Source of the DNA: Anisodus tanguticus
Lineage: Eukaryota > Streptophyta > Magnoliopsida > Solanales > Solanaceae
Assembly (NCBI GenBank): GCA_034509755.1
Contig: CM067539.1
Location: forward strand, 58,910,513-58,974,512
Reading direction: 5' to 3'
DNA length: 64,000 nt
Part shown: piece after piece, positions 11,205 to 21,845 of the stretch
Position numbering within the stretch: the first letter of the stretch is position 1
Layout of the letters: each line of letters opens with the position of its first letter
The notes under the pieces: model-generated
Databases searched by the model: none
Told to the model about the DNA's origin: nothing
The model's input: only the letters and a program-made list of their open reading frames with translations
Translations under genes and position numbers: made by a program

Positions 11205-13965
11205 ATGGAAGGATTAAAAGGTATGTTTAGGGGAAATGGTAAAGCTTCTTCTAGTAGGGGTAACAAGGGCAGGGGTACTTCTTCTAGTCATTCTATTCCT
11301 AGACAGGATAATTTTGTTGATACTGATTTTTTTCCTGAAATACCACTAGATTTAGACGAGGAGATATTTTCTGGAACTCAACAAGACTTTAATTTAGAAG
11401 ATGATCTAGATGACACACCCACTAATGTAGATGACATACCCACTAGTGCACCTCCAACTGGAACGCCTCCTATTCCCCCTAGTATGAGACGAGGCCTAAC
11501 AAAACGAACATTAAAATCAGATGTATGAAATTTTTTTGATAGGTACGAAGAGAATCAAGTAGTTAGATGTCAAATTTGTAAAAATATTTTTAAATTTAAA
11601 ATGGAAAAAGGTCAAGGTGGGATGGGGGTTTATTGAGACACGTACAAAACTTTCACAAAGCTAGGTGGAACAAACACCTGGCTGAAAAATCGGGTGCGCC
11701 AATGCCCTCTCAGTCGGGACAAGGTTCACATACTATCCCGGACCAAGTACAAGGTCAAATTAACCCTATGACGGGGGGAGTTGCAGGCCCTAAATACGAT
11801 AAACATAGAGATAGGGAAGCACTAGCAAAATTAGTTGCGGTGGAGGGTTTGCCTTTTTCATTTCCTTCCTCCCCTGGTTTTATTCATTACATTAGAGAAA
11901 TGTATAATTCTGTTTTTAACGATTTTTCTAGATCAACTGTTAAGAGAGATGTATTTAAATTTGCTCATGAATATCAACAGTATTTACGTTATTCCTTATA
12001 TCATTTTCCTGGTAAAGTATCTATCACGTCTGATATAGGCCGTAGTACTAACGATCATGATTATTTAATGGTAACCTATCATTGGATAGATTATAAATGG
12101 TCTATGCAAAAATGTATTTTAGCGTATAGATATATAGATGATAGGCACACTGGTACTTTTATTTCAGACAATATTTATTCAGTTTGAGATTATTACGGAA
12201 TAACTGATAAAATTATGACTATTACATTAGATAACGTTGCTCCTAATAATTATGCTATTAGAATTTTAAAAGATCTTTTAACTCCATCTTTTCTAAATCA
12301 TTTTCATATAAAATGTATGTGCCATATATATAACTTGATTGTAAAGGATGATCTAACACTTTTTGCAGACATTCTTAATAAAATACAATTTGCTATAAAC
12401 TTTATTTTTAAAAGTAATAGAATACAACGAAAAAAAAATTATAAAAAAACTTGTCACGATTGCGGACTATCTTATCAAAAAAATCCCGAAGAAGTAGCCA
12501 CTAGGTGGAATACTTTATACGAGCAACTACTTGTTGTTTATGACTATAGAAGACCTATAATTTTATTTTTTAACACCCATAATCGAAATCCAACTAATAT
12601 GGTTGTAGATAGCAATTGGGAAAAAAATTCAGAACTTATTGTATTTCTAAAGAATTTTTTTCAAGCAACAAAAGAATTTTCCGGTATATATTATCGTACT
12701 ATTTCAACTATCTTGTTTTAAATAGCTCTAATATTTTTACTACTTAGTGAATATATGAAAAAATCAGCTTATAAGGAACCAATTTAAAAAATATATATCA
12801 AAATAAAAAATATTTTATTCATATTCCCACTATTTATAATATTGGTGCTGTATTAAATCTGACTATTAAAATAGACGGGTGTAAAACACTTATTGAAACT
12901 ATTTTTGATTGTATAGCAGCACTTCCACTTCCACCTCCATCTCCAAAAAATCCAAATGACCCCCATCTACGGAACAAACTAAAGAAGAAGTGTTGTTTAG
13001 CATACAAGAAGAATGCAAAAAAGTATATAGGTATTACTAACAAGAAAGTGCTAGTAAACAACTGGCCTCCTTCTTCTTCTTCTTCTTCTCCTTCTCCTTC
13101 TCCTTCTCCTTCTCCTTCTCCTTCTCATTCCTTCTCTTCTCCTTCTCCTTCTCCTTCTCCTTCTCCTTCTCCTTCTCCTTCTCCTTCTTCTTCTTCTTCT
13201 TCTTCTTCTTCTTCTTCTTCTTCTTCTTCTTCTTCTTCTCCTCCTTCTCCTCCTTCTCCTCCTCTCCTCCTCCTTCTCCTCCTCCTTCTCCTCCTCCTTC
13301 TCCTCCTCCTTCTCCTCCTCCTTCTCCTCCTCCTTCTCCTCCTCCTTCTCCTCCTCTTTCTCCTTCTTCTTCTTCTTCTTCTTCTTCTTCTTCTTCTTCT
13401 TCTTCTTCTTCTTCCTTCTTCTTCTTCTTCTTCTTCTTCAATACAACCTCAAAAAAGACATGTTGTTTCTGCGGCTAGTATTGAAAGCCATAGAAATAGA
13501 ATGTTTAGTGGTAACACTACTAACCAAGTTAGCGAGTTTGATGTTTTTATTTTGCAGGGTATTGTATCGTACCAAGCAGTTCTCAATGAAAAAGGCGTGA
13601 AGATTTGCTGAAATATTGGAGGAAGAATGAGAAGACATTTCCGACACTGTCAAAGATGGCTCGAGATGTGTTGAACATTCAAGCGTCATCAACAACGTCT
13701 GAAAGCGCTTTTTCGGCTAACATATATCAAATAGGAGAGCACAAACACTCATTAGCGGGAGACATCTTGGAGATTGCAGTATTATTCAGAGATTGGATAC
13801 GAGCGGAACGGAGAAGGTGCGGTCAACCGGAGATCAACGAAGAAGAAGACGAAAACTACAACGACATATTATCCGAAGGAGGTTTTTCACCAACAAATAC
13901 CAATTCTAACCGAAGAACCACAAGAAATTATAAAGAAACTAGAAAAGGTGTTTTCACATATGTAA
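11205..13965 (+). pseudogene. hAT transposase pseudogene with expanded microsatellite
   Basis: Start ATG at 11205. The order is a low-complexity acidic N-terminus (stop at 11526), BED finger (CQICKN near 11567, RHVQNFHKARW at 11636), RNase-H-like core with catalytic-Asp motifs ITSDIGRS (about 12021) and ITLDNVAPN (about 12217), a CHIYNLIVKD block (about 12320) and the conserved-Trp motif ATRWNTLYEQL (about 12498). The C-terminal dimerisation domain follows at 13605-13870 (VLNIQASST, then LAGDILEIAVLFRDWI). Stops at 12185 and 12719 and a one-base frameshift near 13600 break it. A 370-bp polypyrimidine tract sits exactly where the sister copies encode a short PSSSTS stretch. The coding sequence is better preserved than in the other two copies. 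Confidence 0.88.
13072..13439. repeat. Long polypyrimidine microsatellite (CTT/TCC/CTCCTT)n
   Basis: About 370 bp of almost pure pyrimidine on the plus strand, organised in blocks: (TTC)n, then (TTCTCC)n, (TTC)n, (TCC/CTCCTT)n and again (TTC)n. No stop codon can arise in any frame of such a tract, so the long Ser/Pro/Leu reading frames on the plus strand and Lys/Glu/Gly frames on the minus strand are not evidence of a gene. It lies inside the hAT transposase. Confidence 0.97.
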
Positions 13966-14543
13966 TTTTTTTAATTGTAATTTTACTATATTCTTTGCAA
14001 CTTTCAACACCACAAAGTTGCAATTTTGACAATTGTATTACAAAAAAAAATCATATTTCTATTAAATAATATAAGAGGCACAAAAACAGCCCTTGGGTGT
14101 TTTTATTACACTATCCTATTCAATTATTGAGGTGTTTATATATGTTATTTTTTTAAAATTAAGTGCAAAAAAAAATCGTAAAATCCCGACCCCGACCCGG
14201 CCCGCTAGGACCGGTCCCCTTTCCGATGGGAACGGTAATGGGATGGGACATCGGCGGATACCGCCAGTCCTGGACTGCCAGTCATGATCGAGATCGGGAC
14301 CCGCCCTCCCCCCGTGCCGTCGGGACCCGCCCCGCCCCTCCCTGAACATATCCCGTTGGCTAGCCCTACTAAAAAGTATTTAAATCAGGCTTTCCACATG
14401 TTATAGCAGACATTTATCATTATCCAGTTATTTCGTCACTCTAACGCACTGTCGTGGAACGTGACGTCTTACATTGTTATTGGAATTTTCTATGGTGACT
14501 TTTTAGAAAGCGCAGTGCTGAAAAATATGATTTTGATAGATAT

Positions 14544-14829
14544 ATGAGATCTTTAAACTTGCATACCACTAGGTCAATCATCAATCTCCGGCCCAAAGCT
14601 AACCAGTACAACCATAGAAAATTCATTGGCAATATGTTTCTCTCAAATCAAGCTACTAAAAGAAGCAAAACAAGATCATCATCACATAGTCTTCTTGCAT
14701 GTTTTTCTAACTCAACTAGTCAAAGATTGGATAAAATACATCCAAATGAGACTAGTAATAGTACTCCTAGTATTGATGATGATTATATAAAAGAACAAGC
14801 TCGAGTTGTTGCATCTTTGCTTCTCCAAC
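14544..14829 (+). pseudogene. MES: MES11-like methylesterase, exon 1 first part (split by copia insertion)
   Basis: This segment encodes the N-terminal extension typical of the chloroplast-predicted MES11-15 branch of plant methylesterases: a basic Ser-rich stretch, then DDDYIKEQARVVASLLLQ, matching the family pattern of an acidic/EHA-type helix before a Gln-rich run. Family members usually begin MGN (a myristoylation-type start). Here the equivalent triplet at 14625-14627 is ATT (reads I-G-N-M-F-L-S), so the normal start seems lost; in-frame ATGs exist upstream at 14544 and downstream at 14634. The reading frame is cut at codon LLLQ by the copia element and resumes at 23445. Enzymes of this family are alpha/beta hydrolases linked to hydrolysis of methyl esters of hormones such as IAA or salicylate; the substrate of this one is unknown. 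Confidence 0.8.
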
Positions 14830-16427
14830 TGAAAGTATGTATGTCCTAAAGATAATCATTATTAGGGACAAATGTACTTTAACACATTCATATTATTAAT
14901 AAAATTAATATTTATGGCATTTGCGATTATTGAATTATTATTTGATTGTTTGTAATTATTCAATAATGTGCATCCCTTGAGCTTACATTGTCATTAATAG
15001 TGTGAGATATTGATGATAGAGTGTAACTCTAAAATAGCCTCGACTAATGATCATCGAGAATGGGATATCGATGTTATGTTATAAGTCGACATGTGGTCTG
15101 CATCACATTCTTAGAGAATGTAGTATGTCTCACCTACTACTAGTAATGGTTACTAGTGATTGACATATGGATAGTTTTGGAAAGTATTGGTATACCCTGC
15201 TGATAAACTATTTGTTATACATGTCTAAAGTGTTATCAGCGTGTGGGAGATGAAGGTCCTTTGACTTGAGGTCAATATGCACCTTGTTTACAGAGTAATG
15301 TACTTTGACCCTGTCCTAAGCTTAAACTCCTTATAGGATAAGATACGACTTGTGTTGGGTGCATTATGATGTAAATTGAGGTGGTAGGTGAGCCAAGAAT
15401 AGGATTTATTCCTCGATTGGATATTCGAGAGAGCACTCAACTTCTCAGTGATATTAGGTCGACCAAGTCATTGGCCAATGCAAGAGACATATTTAGAATA
15501 TGGTCTAGTTGTCGACTAATATAGATGAGATAAAGTGATCAAGCCATTTGGATAGACACATGGAAAATCCTAAGCTTAATCGAGTGTGTCGCAATGAAAG
15601 GAATTTATCATCTCATATACAGGTTATCTTTGCTGGATTCATGTAAACGTACTTCATATATTGAGTTCGTCGCACGACGCAGTTTAGAAGTTCCGTATGG
15701 ACCTTAATTGGATTAGTGTCGTTATATGAAGGCTTATAGGGTCACACTATGTCGATTGTCTCTTCGATCTAAGGGTGTATTGAGAAAGTATTAAATATTC
15801 GATTTGGAATCGAGATATTTAAATTGATAATAACTATGGGATATTTTCTATTAGATGGAAATTATTTAATTAAATTAAAATTATATTTTGATTTAATGTG
15901 CTGAATATATACATTAAATGAAAACGGAAAATTGATTTTTACGTAAGGTACCGCGGCGCCTGCTAGGCTGTGCCGCGGCGCCGACCCGGCAGTGGGCCCA
16001 GTCACACTGGCCCACTGCACCTCAGTTTTTGGGCCAGGCTTAGAGCCCAACCCTAATATGATTTGTGACCTAATTTTAACTATAAATACAACACAACCTC
16101 ATTGTTATTAAACACACTTAACACCAATTCTATAAACTAATTCTAGACTTAGAGTCTAGGACGAAACTCTCTCAAACCTCTGCCGAGATTTCCCGGCTTT
16201 CTTGACAGAGGAATACACCATAGCATAGTGCTTGCAGTCGAAGGGACATTCACGTGTAATCCCTAAATAAAGACTTCAGATTTATTAACCTGTAAGTGTT
16301 CATCTTTTATGTTGCAGGTTTCAATTGTCATATAACCATACTAGAAAAAATTGTTGAGGTAAGTAGAACAAAAGTTTAAACTTCTGTTGTGCCTACTTAT
16401 ATGTTTTGAACCCAACAAAATCCTACA
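14830..16427 (+). repeat. 5' LTR of copia element 1
   Basis: Begins TGAAAGTATGTATGTCC and ends CCAACAAAATCCTACA. It contains a G+C-rich patch at about 15945-15990 with two copies of a CCGCGGCGCC motif inside otherwise AT-rich sequence. A likely TATA region (actataaatacaa, about 16079-16091) precedes the probable R region. Pairs with the LTR at 21846-23444 and with a solo relative in reverse orientation at 38463-40034. Confidence 0.95.
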
Positions 16428-16428
16428 G

Positions 16429-16442
16429 TGGTATCAAAGACC
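16429..16442 (+). promoter_or_regulatory. Primer-binding site of copia element 1
   Basis: TGGTATCAAAGACC lies one base after the 5' LTR. It resembles the TGGTATCAGAGCC complement of plant initiator methionine tRNA used by most copia elements, with changes consistent with decay. Confidence 0.75.
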
Positions 16443-17997
16443 AGGATGGTTCAATGGTTATATAACTATTGAATAACATAATAATATGGGTTAAACATAA
16501 AATTGGAGTAAAACAAGGCTTTTTGAAATCCTACATATCTTGACCAAATGTTAATCTTTTGATATCACCCTAAATTATCTCATATGCTAACTCGAGGAAG
16601 TCATTTCGTTCTAACTCAAACTAAGCCAAAAGTTCAGATATACGGCTCATTGCACGGTGCACGGTGAAGAACGAGTATGAATGGATGATGGTCAATATGT
16701 GCGTTATTGATAATGGTGAGTGAGGATAAATGATCTGTGATTTGATCTCTAAATTGGATTTAGGGCTCGAACGATTTTAGAAAATCAACACAGAAATGTT
16801 TTGTCAGGACATCGACGCCGCGACCCTATGGTAGGACGCCGCGGCGCTTGCTAGGGTTTTCAAGGCGGCATCGCGGCCCTAATGCTTCGTTTTAAAATTT
16901 TTGACTTATTGGACAGTAGGCGCCGCGGCTCTATGGTGGAGCACCGCGACGCTAATGCATTTGCAGAAGCCGAAAGATTTCTGCCTTTGCAGTGTCGTGG
17001 CTCCATGGTGGAGCGTCGTGGCGCTAATGCATTGCAGAAGTAGAATTTCGACCTCTGCCTCACTGGCGCCGCGTCTCTAATGATTAGCACCGCGGTCCCA
17101 CCGGTCCGAGATTTTTTTTTGTTCAGAATGTTTAACCCATGATTATTATTATACAGTATATTGTTTATGTGCTAAATGTCAAGTTGTTTGTCATTTAAAT
17201 TACTAGAATAGCGTCCGCAAATACATGTGTAGGTAGGCGCCCAATATTTGTTAAAACCGCTTAATATCATGCTTGGGTAGGCGGTACCCAATATATGCAT
17301 AGTCATTTGCATGATAATTAAGATGATTTGTTGGACATAGCATGCTAGAGTTGATCTTAGTTAAAACCCTGAATTAAAATGTTCCCTAAAATTTTAATAC
17401 AAGTCTCATTAAAATGAACGCGTCATCTGTTATAATTGATTGTAGTGCAAAATCCTTTTCGGCCAGATGAGTATTTATGCCACAGTATTTGCTTAAAGTC
17501 TACTAGGACTCAAACTCTTTCATAGATGCATGTTAAATGTAGAAGTGGGTGATAAACCTTCATGAGTATTTACACCACAGTGTTTGCTCTATAAGGCAAA
17601 ACTTACTTAGATACATAATTGCAGTCGCATAACGGGGTTGACTTGCTAGGCTGTCTTGGCGCCACAGTGTCGGACAAGCCGAGGGACACAGATCGTTTGT
17701 TTAGAACATTCGGTCAACACATGAGTTACAAATTGTTTGAAATTGGTTTAGAGACCTACCAGGTTGTGTTGTTGAAGTTATCAGCCACAGCAAACGCGGA
17801 GATAGCGTGAACCTGGATCATGGCCCATTATGACCATATTTGATATGAGTCCATATTCTTTCATGGGGTCTAAGAGTATGTTAAAATAGTGGGAGCTAAT
17901 TAAATTAAAGGTCATGTTAATTAGTTAACGAGTGTGTTTAATAGAAATTATATTAGAGTTTATCTTCAAGTCTATCTATATCTCCAGTTTATACAAA
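16443..17997 (+). other. Untranslated leader of copia element 1 with G+C-rich repeated modules
   Basis: A leader of about 1.55 kb separates the primer site from gag. Between 16805 and 17105 it carries at least five variants of a module built on GCGCCGCGGCGCTAATGC / GCTCTATGGTGGAGC; two adjacent units (about 16920-16980 and 16981-17041) share a spacer with gcagaag. No gene is apparent here. The same module occurs in this element's LTRs and in unrelated elements at 25.6 and 31.8 kb. Confidence 0.6.
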
Positions 17998-18420
17998 ATG
18001 TCGAATCTATCACTGAAAATGTTGGTCGAGACAAACAAGTTGACTGGAGCAAATTACCCTGACTGGTTAAGAAATCTACGATTGGTGTTAAGACAAGAAA
18101 GAATTAAGTATGTGTTAGACACAGTGTTCCCCACAGTCCCTGCTGAAAATTCTGCTGAGTATGCCCTGTTTGACAAGGTGTCTTATCAGAAATATATAGA
18201 CGATGCAGCCTCGACACAATGTGTAATGTTGTCCTCCATGGCTATAGAGTTATAGAGGCAACATGAAAACATAGGTCCTAACGAAATGCTAGAACACTTG
18301 AAGAGCCTCTATGAAAAACAGTCTCAAACAATGGAGTATGAACTGTTGAGAGACCCTTTTAAATGTAAGCTGAACGAAGGAGACAAGTGTCAGCGCATGT
18401 TCTAAAGGAGGACTACACAG
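17998..18420 (+). pseudogene. copia element 1 gag remnant
   Basis: Starts at ATG 17998. The protein opens MSNLSLKMLVETNKLTGANY, the usual start of a copia capsid protein (UBN2-like), followed by a DWLRNLRLVLRQE helix. A TAG at 18253 truncates it; homologous sequence continues in frame (a KSLYEKQSQTMEYELL segment) to about 18400. There a deletion removes the rest of capsid and the zinc knuckle and joins directly to protease-proximal sequence. Capsid would form virus-like particles in the cytoplasm; this copy cannot. Confidence 0.8.
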
Positions 18421-18469
18421 CTCCAAGAGGAGGCAAAACACTAGGTGCTTCTACCTCTACTGGACAAGG

Positions 18470-21400
18470 TATGTTTGTCATTGAAATAAATATGTCTATA
18501 AGTAACTCCCACTACTGGGTATTGGATACCGCTTGTGGCTCGCACATTTGTAGTAATGTGTAGGGCCTAATTAACAGCAGAAAGGTTGGACCTTGGGAGG
18601 TAGACCTGCGCGTTGGAAATGGAGCACGAGTGGATGCTGAACGCGTGGAAACTTATAGACTAGATTTACCTTCAGGCTTTTGTTTAGAACTAAATAATTG
18701 TTATTTTGTTCCCTCATTTACGAGGAATATCATTTCTATCCCAATGTTAGACATTGAGGAGGTTTCCTCATTTATTGCCAATGGCAGTTATGTACTATCT
18801 TTTAATGGTTTTATTTGTGGAAATGCTATACTTGTGGATGGATTGCATATTTTAAACGGTAGTCCTGAAATTTTCAATATGCAAAATAAACGAGCTAAGA
18901 TAAATAATCCAAGAAACCCCACCTACTTACTACACTGTAGACTTGATCACATCAATGAATCAAGGATAGCAAGATTAAGAAAGTTAGACTACTTTGAGCC
19001 ATTTAGCTTGGAGTCTTATGGTAACTGTGAATCTTCCTTGAGAGGAAAGATGACTACTAAGCCGCTTTCTGGGAAAGGGGTGCGAGCCAAAGAGGTACTT
19101 GAGTTGGTCCATACTGATGTATGTGGGCCATTTTTAACTCAAGCTAAGGGAGGCTTCCCTTACTTCATCACTTTTACAGACGATTTCACAAGGTTTGGGC
19201 ATGTGTATCTTATGAAATACAAGTCCGAAGCCTTTGAGAAATTCAAGGAGTACAAGTCAGAAGTAGAGAAGTAACTTGAAACAAGTATCAAGACCCTTCA
19301 ATCAGATCGAGGAGGTGAATACTTAAGTAAAGAATTTCTAGATTACTTGTAGCTTCATGAAGTCCAATCACAATGGACACCACCTGGAACGCCACAGATG
19401 AATGGTGTTATTGAAAGGAGAAATCGAACCCTATTATATATGGTTAGATCCATGATGAGTTTCTCAGCTCTACCAACATACCTTTGGGGTTATGCATTGC
19501 AAAGCTCAATTTATATTCTGAACAAGGTTCCTTCAAAGTCGGTAGAGAAAACTCCATATGAGATATGGAATGGTAAGAAGCCAGCACTTAAACACGTGCG
19601 ACCTTGGGGGTGCCCTGCATATGTAAAGAAGATGCTTACTGACAAGTTGGAATCTAAAAGTGAGAATATTATTTTGTGGGGTATCCAAATGAAACTAAGG
19701 GATACTATTTCTATCTTCATGGAGAACATAAGGTCATTGTTTTCAGAAATGCAACTTTCCTTGAAGAAGAATATGTCTACAAGGAACAGAGCTGCAATGA
19801 GATAGAACTTGAAGAAATTCAAGAACCACAAGATAACACAGAAGTTGAACCCTTGTCGAATGACCTAGACAAAGATTCAGTGGGAGTATCTGGTGAAGAT
19901 TAAGTACTTAGAGTACGCCCTTCAGCCAGTAGGAGTGTTGTGAGAGATAGTGCAGAAATACAAGGCTCTCATACACAACCAATGGAAGATGATTCAATGG
20001 TTGTACATCATTCCATTCAGGGAATACATGAAAATGACATTCCTGAAAGCTCTTAAGGTGATGGATTGTCCAACACACAAAGACCTTCTCACAATCAGAA
20101 TGCAACAAACACTGAAACGTAGAATAATCAACTCCGTAGGACTACTAGGACTCATCGTCTGCCTGAAAGGCTTAATCTCCTTATTGAAACACACAATGAG
20201 ATATATATTCCTGATGATGATGAACCTACAACCTGCAGTGAAGCCATGTTAGACATTGATTCGCAGAGATGGCAAAAAGCCATGAAATCTGAGATGGACT
20301 CGATGTACATCAATTAAGTTTGGAACTTGGTTGATTTGTCAACAGGGGTTAGACCCATAGGATGCAAATAGGTCTTCAAGAAGAAGATTGATGCATATGG
20401 CAAGGTACAGACTTATAAGGCAAGATTGGTGGCTAAAGGTTATAATCAACGACCTGGGGTCGATTATGATGAAACCTTTTCACTTGTTGCGAAAATTAAG
20501 TCCATTCGGATTTTGCTTGCAATAGCCGCATACTATGATTATGACATTTGGCAAATGGATGTTAAAACTGCTTTCCTCAATGGTAACCTAATTGAGGAGG
20601 TGTATATGATACAAACTGAGGGTTTTACATCCAAGACTAAGCCCAAAGCAGTATGCAAGCTACAAAAGTCCATTTATGGACTTAAGCAAGCCTCAAGGAG
20701 TTGGAATATTTGTTTTGACAAAGCAGTCAAATCGTTTGACTTTGTTAGAAGCAAAGAAGATCCCTGCATTTATAGTAAGTGCAAGTAAGGGAGTATAGTC
20801 TTTATTGTTATATATGTAGATGACATATTAATAATGAGAGATAATAAGACTCTCATGCAATTAGTCAATGAATGGTTATCCAGCACCTTCATGATGAAGG
20901 ACTTGGGTGAAACCTGCTACATTCTTGGAATTAAGATCTATACAGATAGACCTAATAGATTGTTGGGGCTATCACAGTCCATATACATAGACAAAGTGCT
21001 AAGACGATTCTCTATGGGAAACTCCAAGAAGGGAAGTCTTCCTATGAGTCAATGCATCAAGTTATCAAAGAATGATAGTCCTTCTACTGTTGAAGAACTT
21101 GAACGCATGAAAAGAAGCCCATATGCTTCAACATATAGGATCTATCATGTATTCCATGACTTGTACGAGGCCAGATGTGGCCTATGCACTCAGTATGACT
21201 TGTAAATTCCAGCAGAATCCTGGGGAAGAACACTGGAAAGCAATCAAGAGTATTATTAAGTATCTTAGATGAACTAAAGAATATTTCTTAGTCTATGGTG
21301 GACAAGAGAAGCTAGTGTGTATTGGGTACACTGATGCTAGCTTCTAGACAAATCTTGATGACTTCAAATCTCAATCTGGATATGCCTTCATTTTCAATGG

Positions 21401-21831
21401 AAGAATAGTGAGTTGGAAAAGTTCCAAGCAAGCTACAACAGATGATTCGACAACTAAAGTCGAGTACATTACTGGATCGGAAGCTGGTAAAGAAGCTGTT
21501 GCGATATCTGAGTTTCTGAAGGATTTAGGGGTTGTTCTAAGTGTCACTTGTCCAATAACGATTTATTGTGACAACACTGGTGAGATTGAGCAAGCTAAGG
21601 AACCAAGATCAACAAATAGAAACAAGCATGTACCGAGGAAATACCACATACTCAGGGAGATGGTAGAAACTGAAGAAATAAGAGGAGATGGTAGAAACTG
21701 AAGAAATAAGATTAGACTATGTTCCCACATATGATAATCTAGTTGACTCGTTTACTAAACCATTAAGCTTAGTTAAGCATAATGGTCATTTTGAAAATAT
21801 GGGTATTAGATACATCAGAGATTTGCTCTAG
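18470..21831 (+). pseudogene. copia element 1 pol remnant (PR-INT-RT-RH)
   Basis: Protease-like HYWVLDTACGSHICSNV lies at about 18511 (DTA in place of DTG/DSG). Next come the GAG-pre-integrase with a LLHCRLDHINESR motif (about 18930), the integrase core with HTDVCGPF (19111), FTDDFTR (19172), SDRGGEY (about 19304) and ERRNRTL (about 19414), reverse transcriptase from about 20240 with QMDVKTAFLNG (20552) and the catalytic YVDD (about 20814), and RNase H with YTDASF (about 21328) and SWKSSKQ (21412). Stops include 18561, 19272, 19350, 19902 and 20786, and there is a frameshift near 21130. A 28-bp tandem duplication at 21657-21712 adds a late frameshift. Order PR-INT-RT-RH defines Ty1/copia. Confidence 0.92.
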
Positions 21832-21845
21832 GCCAAGTGGGAGAT

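Larger units (their letters stand above)
10606..14368 (+). mobile_element. hAT transposon copy 2, near full length, perfect 8-bp target duplication
   Basis: The direct repeat CTAAAAAG flanks the element at 10598-10605 and 14369-14376. The termini are TAAGGCTGGCCAACGGG and, read inward from the right, TAGGGCTAGCCAACGGG. Both belong to the same family as the element at 6276-9743, which lies in the opposite orientation. Subterminal regions are again very G+C-rich (10610-10760 and 14180-14345). The 3763-bp length includes an expanded microsatellite. Transposase is on the plus strand. The right end lies only about 175 bp before the start of the methylesterase pseudogene. Confidence 0.93.

Noticed and set aside
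13037..13441. Minus-strand Lys/Glu/Gly-rich ORF and the overlapping plus-strand Ser/Pro/Leu ORF
   Set aside because: Both are open only because a polypyrimidine tract cannot form stop codons; no domain or start context supports a protein.
14093..14349. Arg/Pro-rich ORFs on both strands
   Set aside because: Shadow translations of the right subterminal repeats of hAT copy 2.
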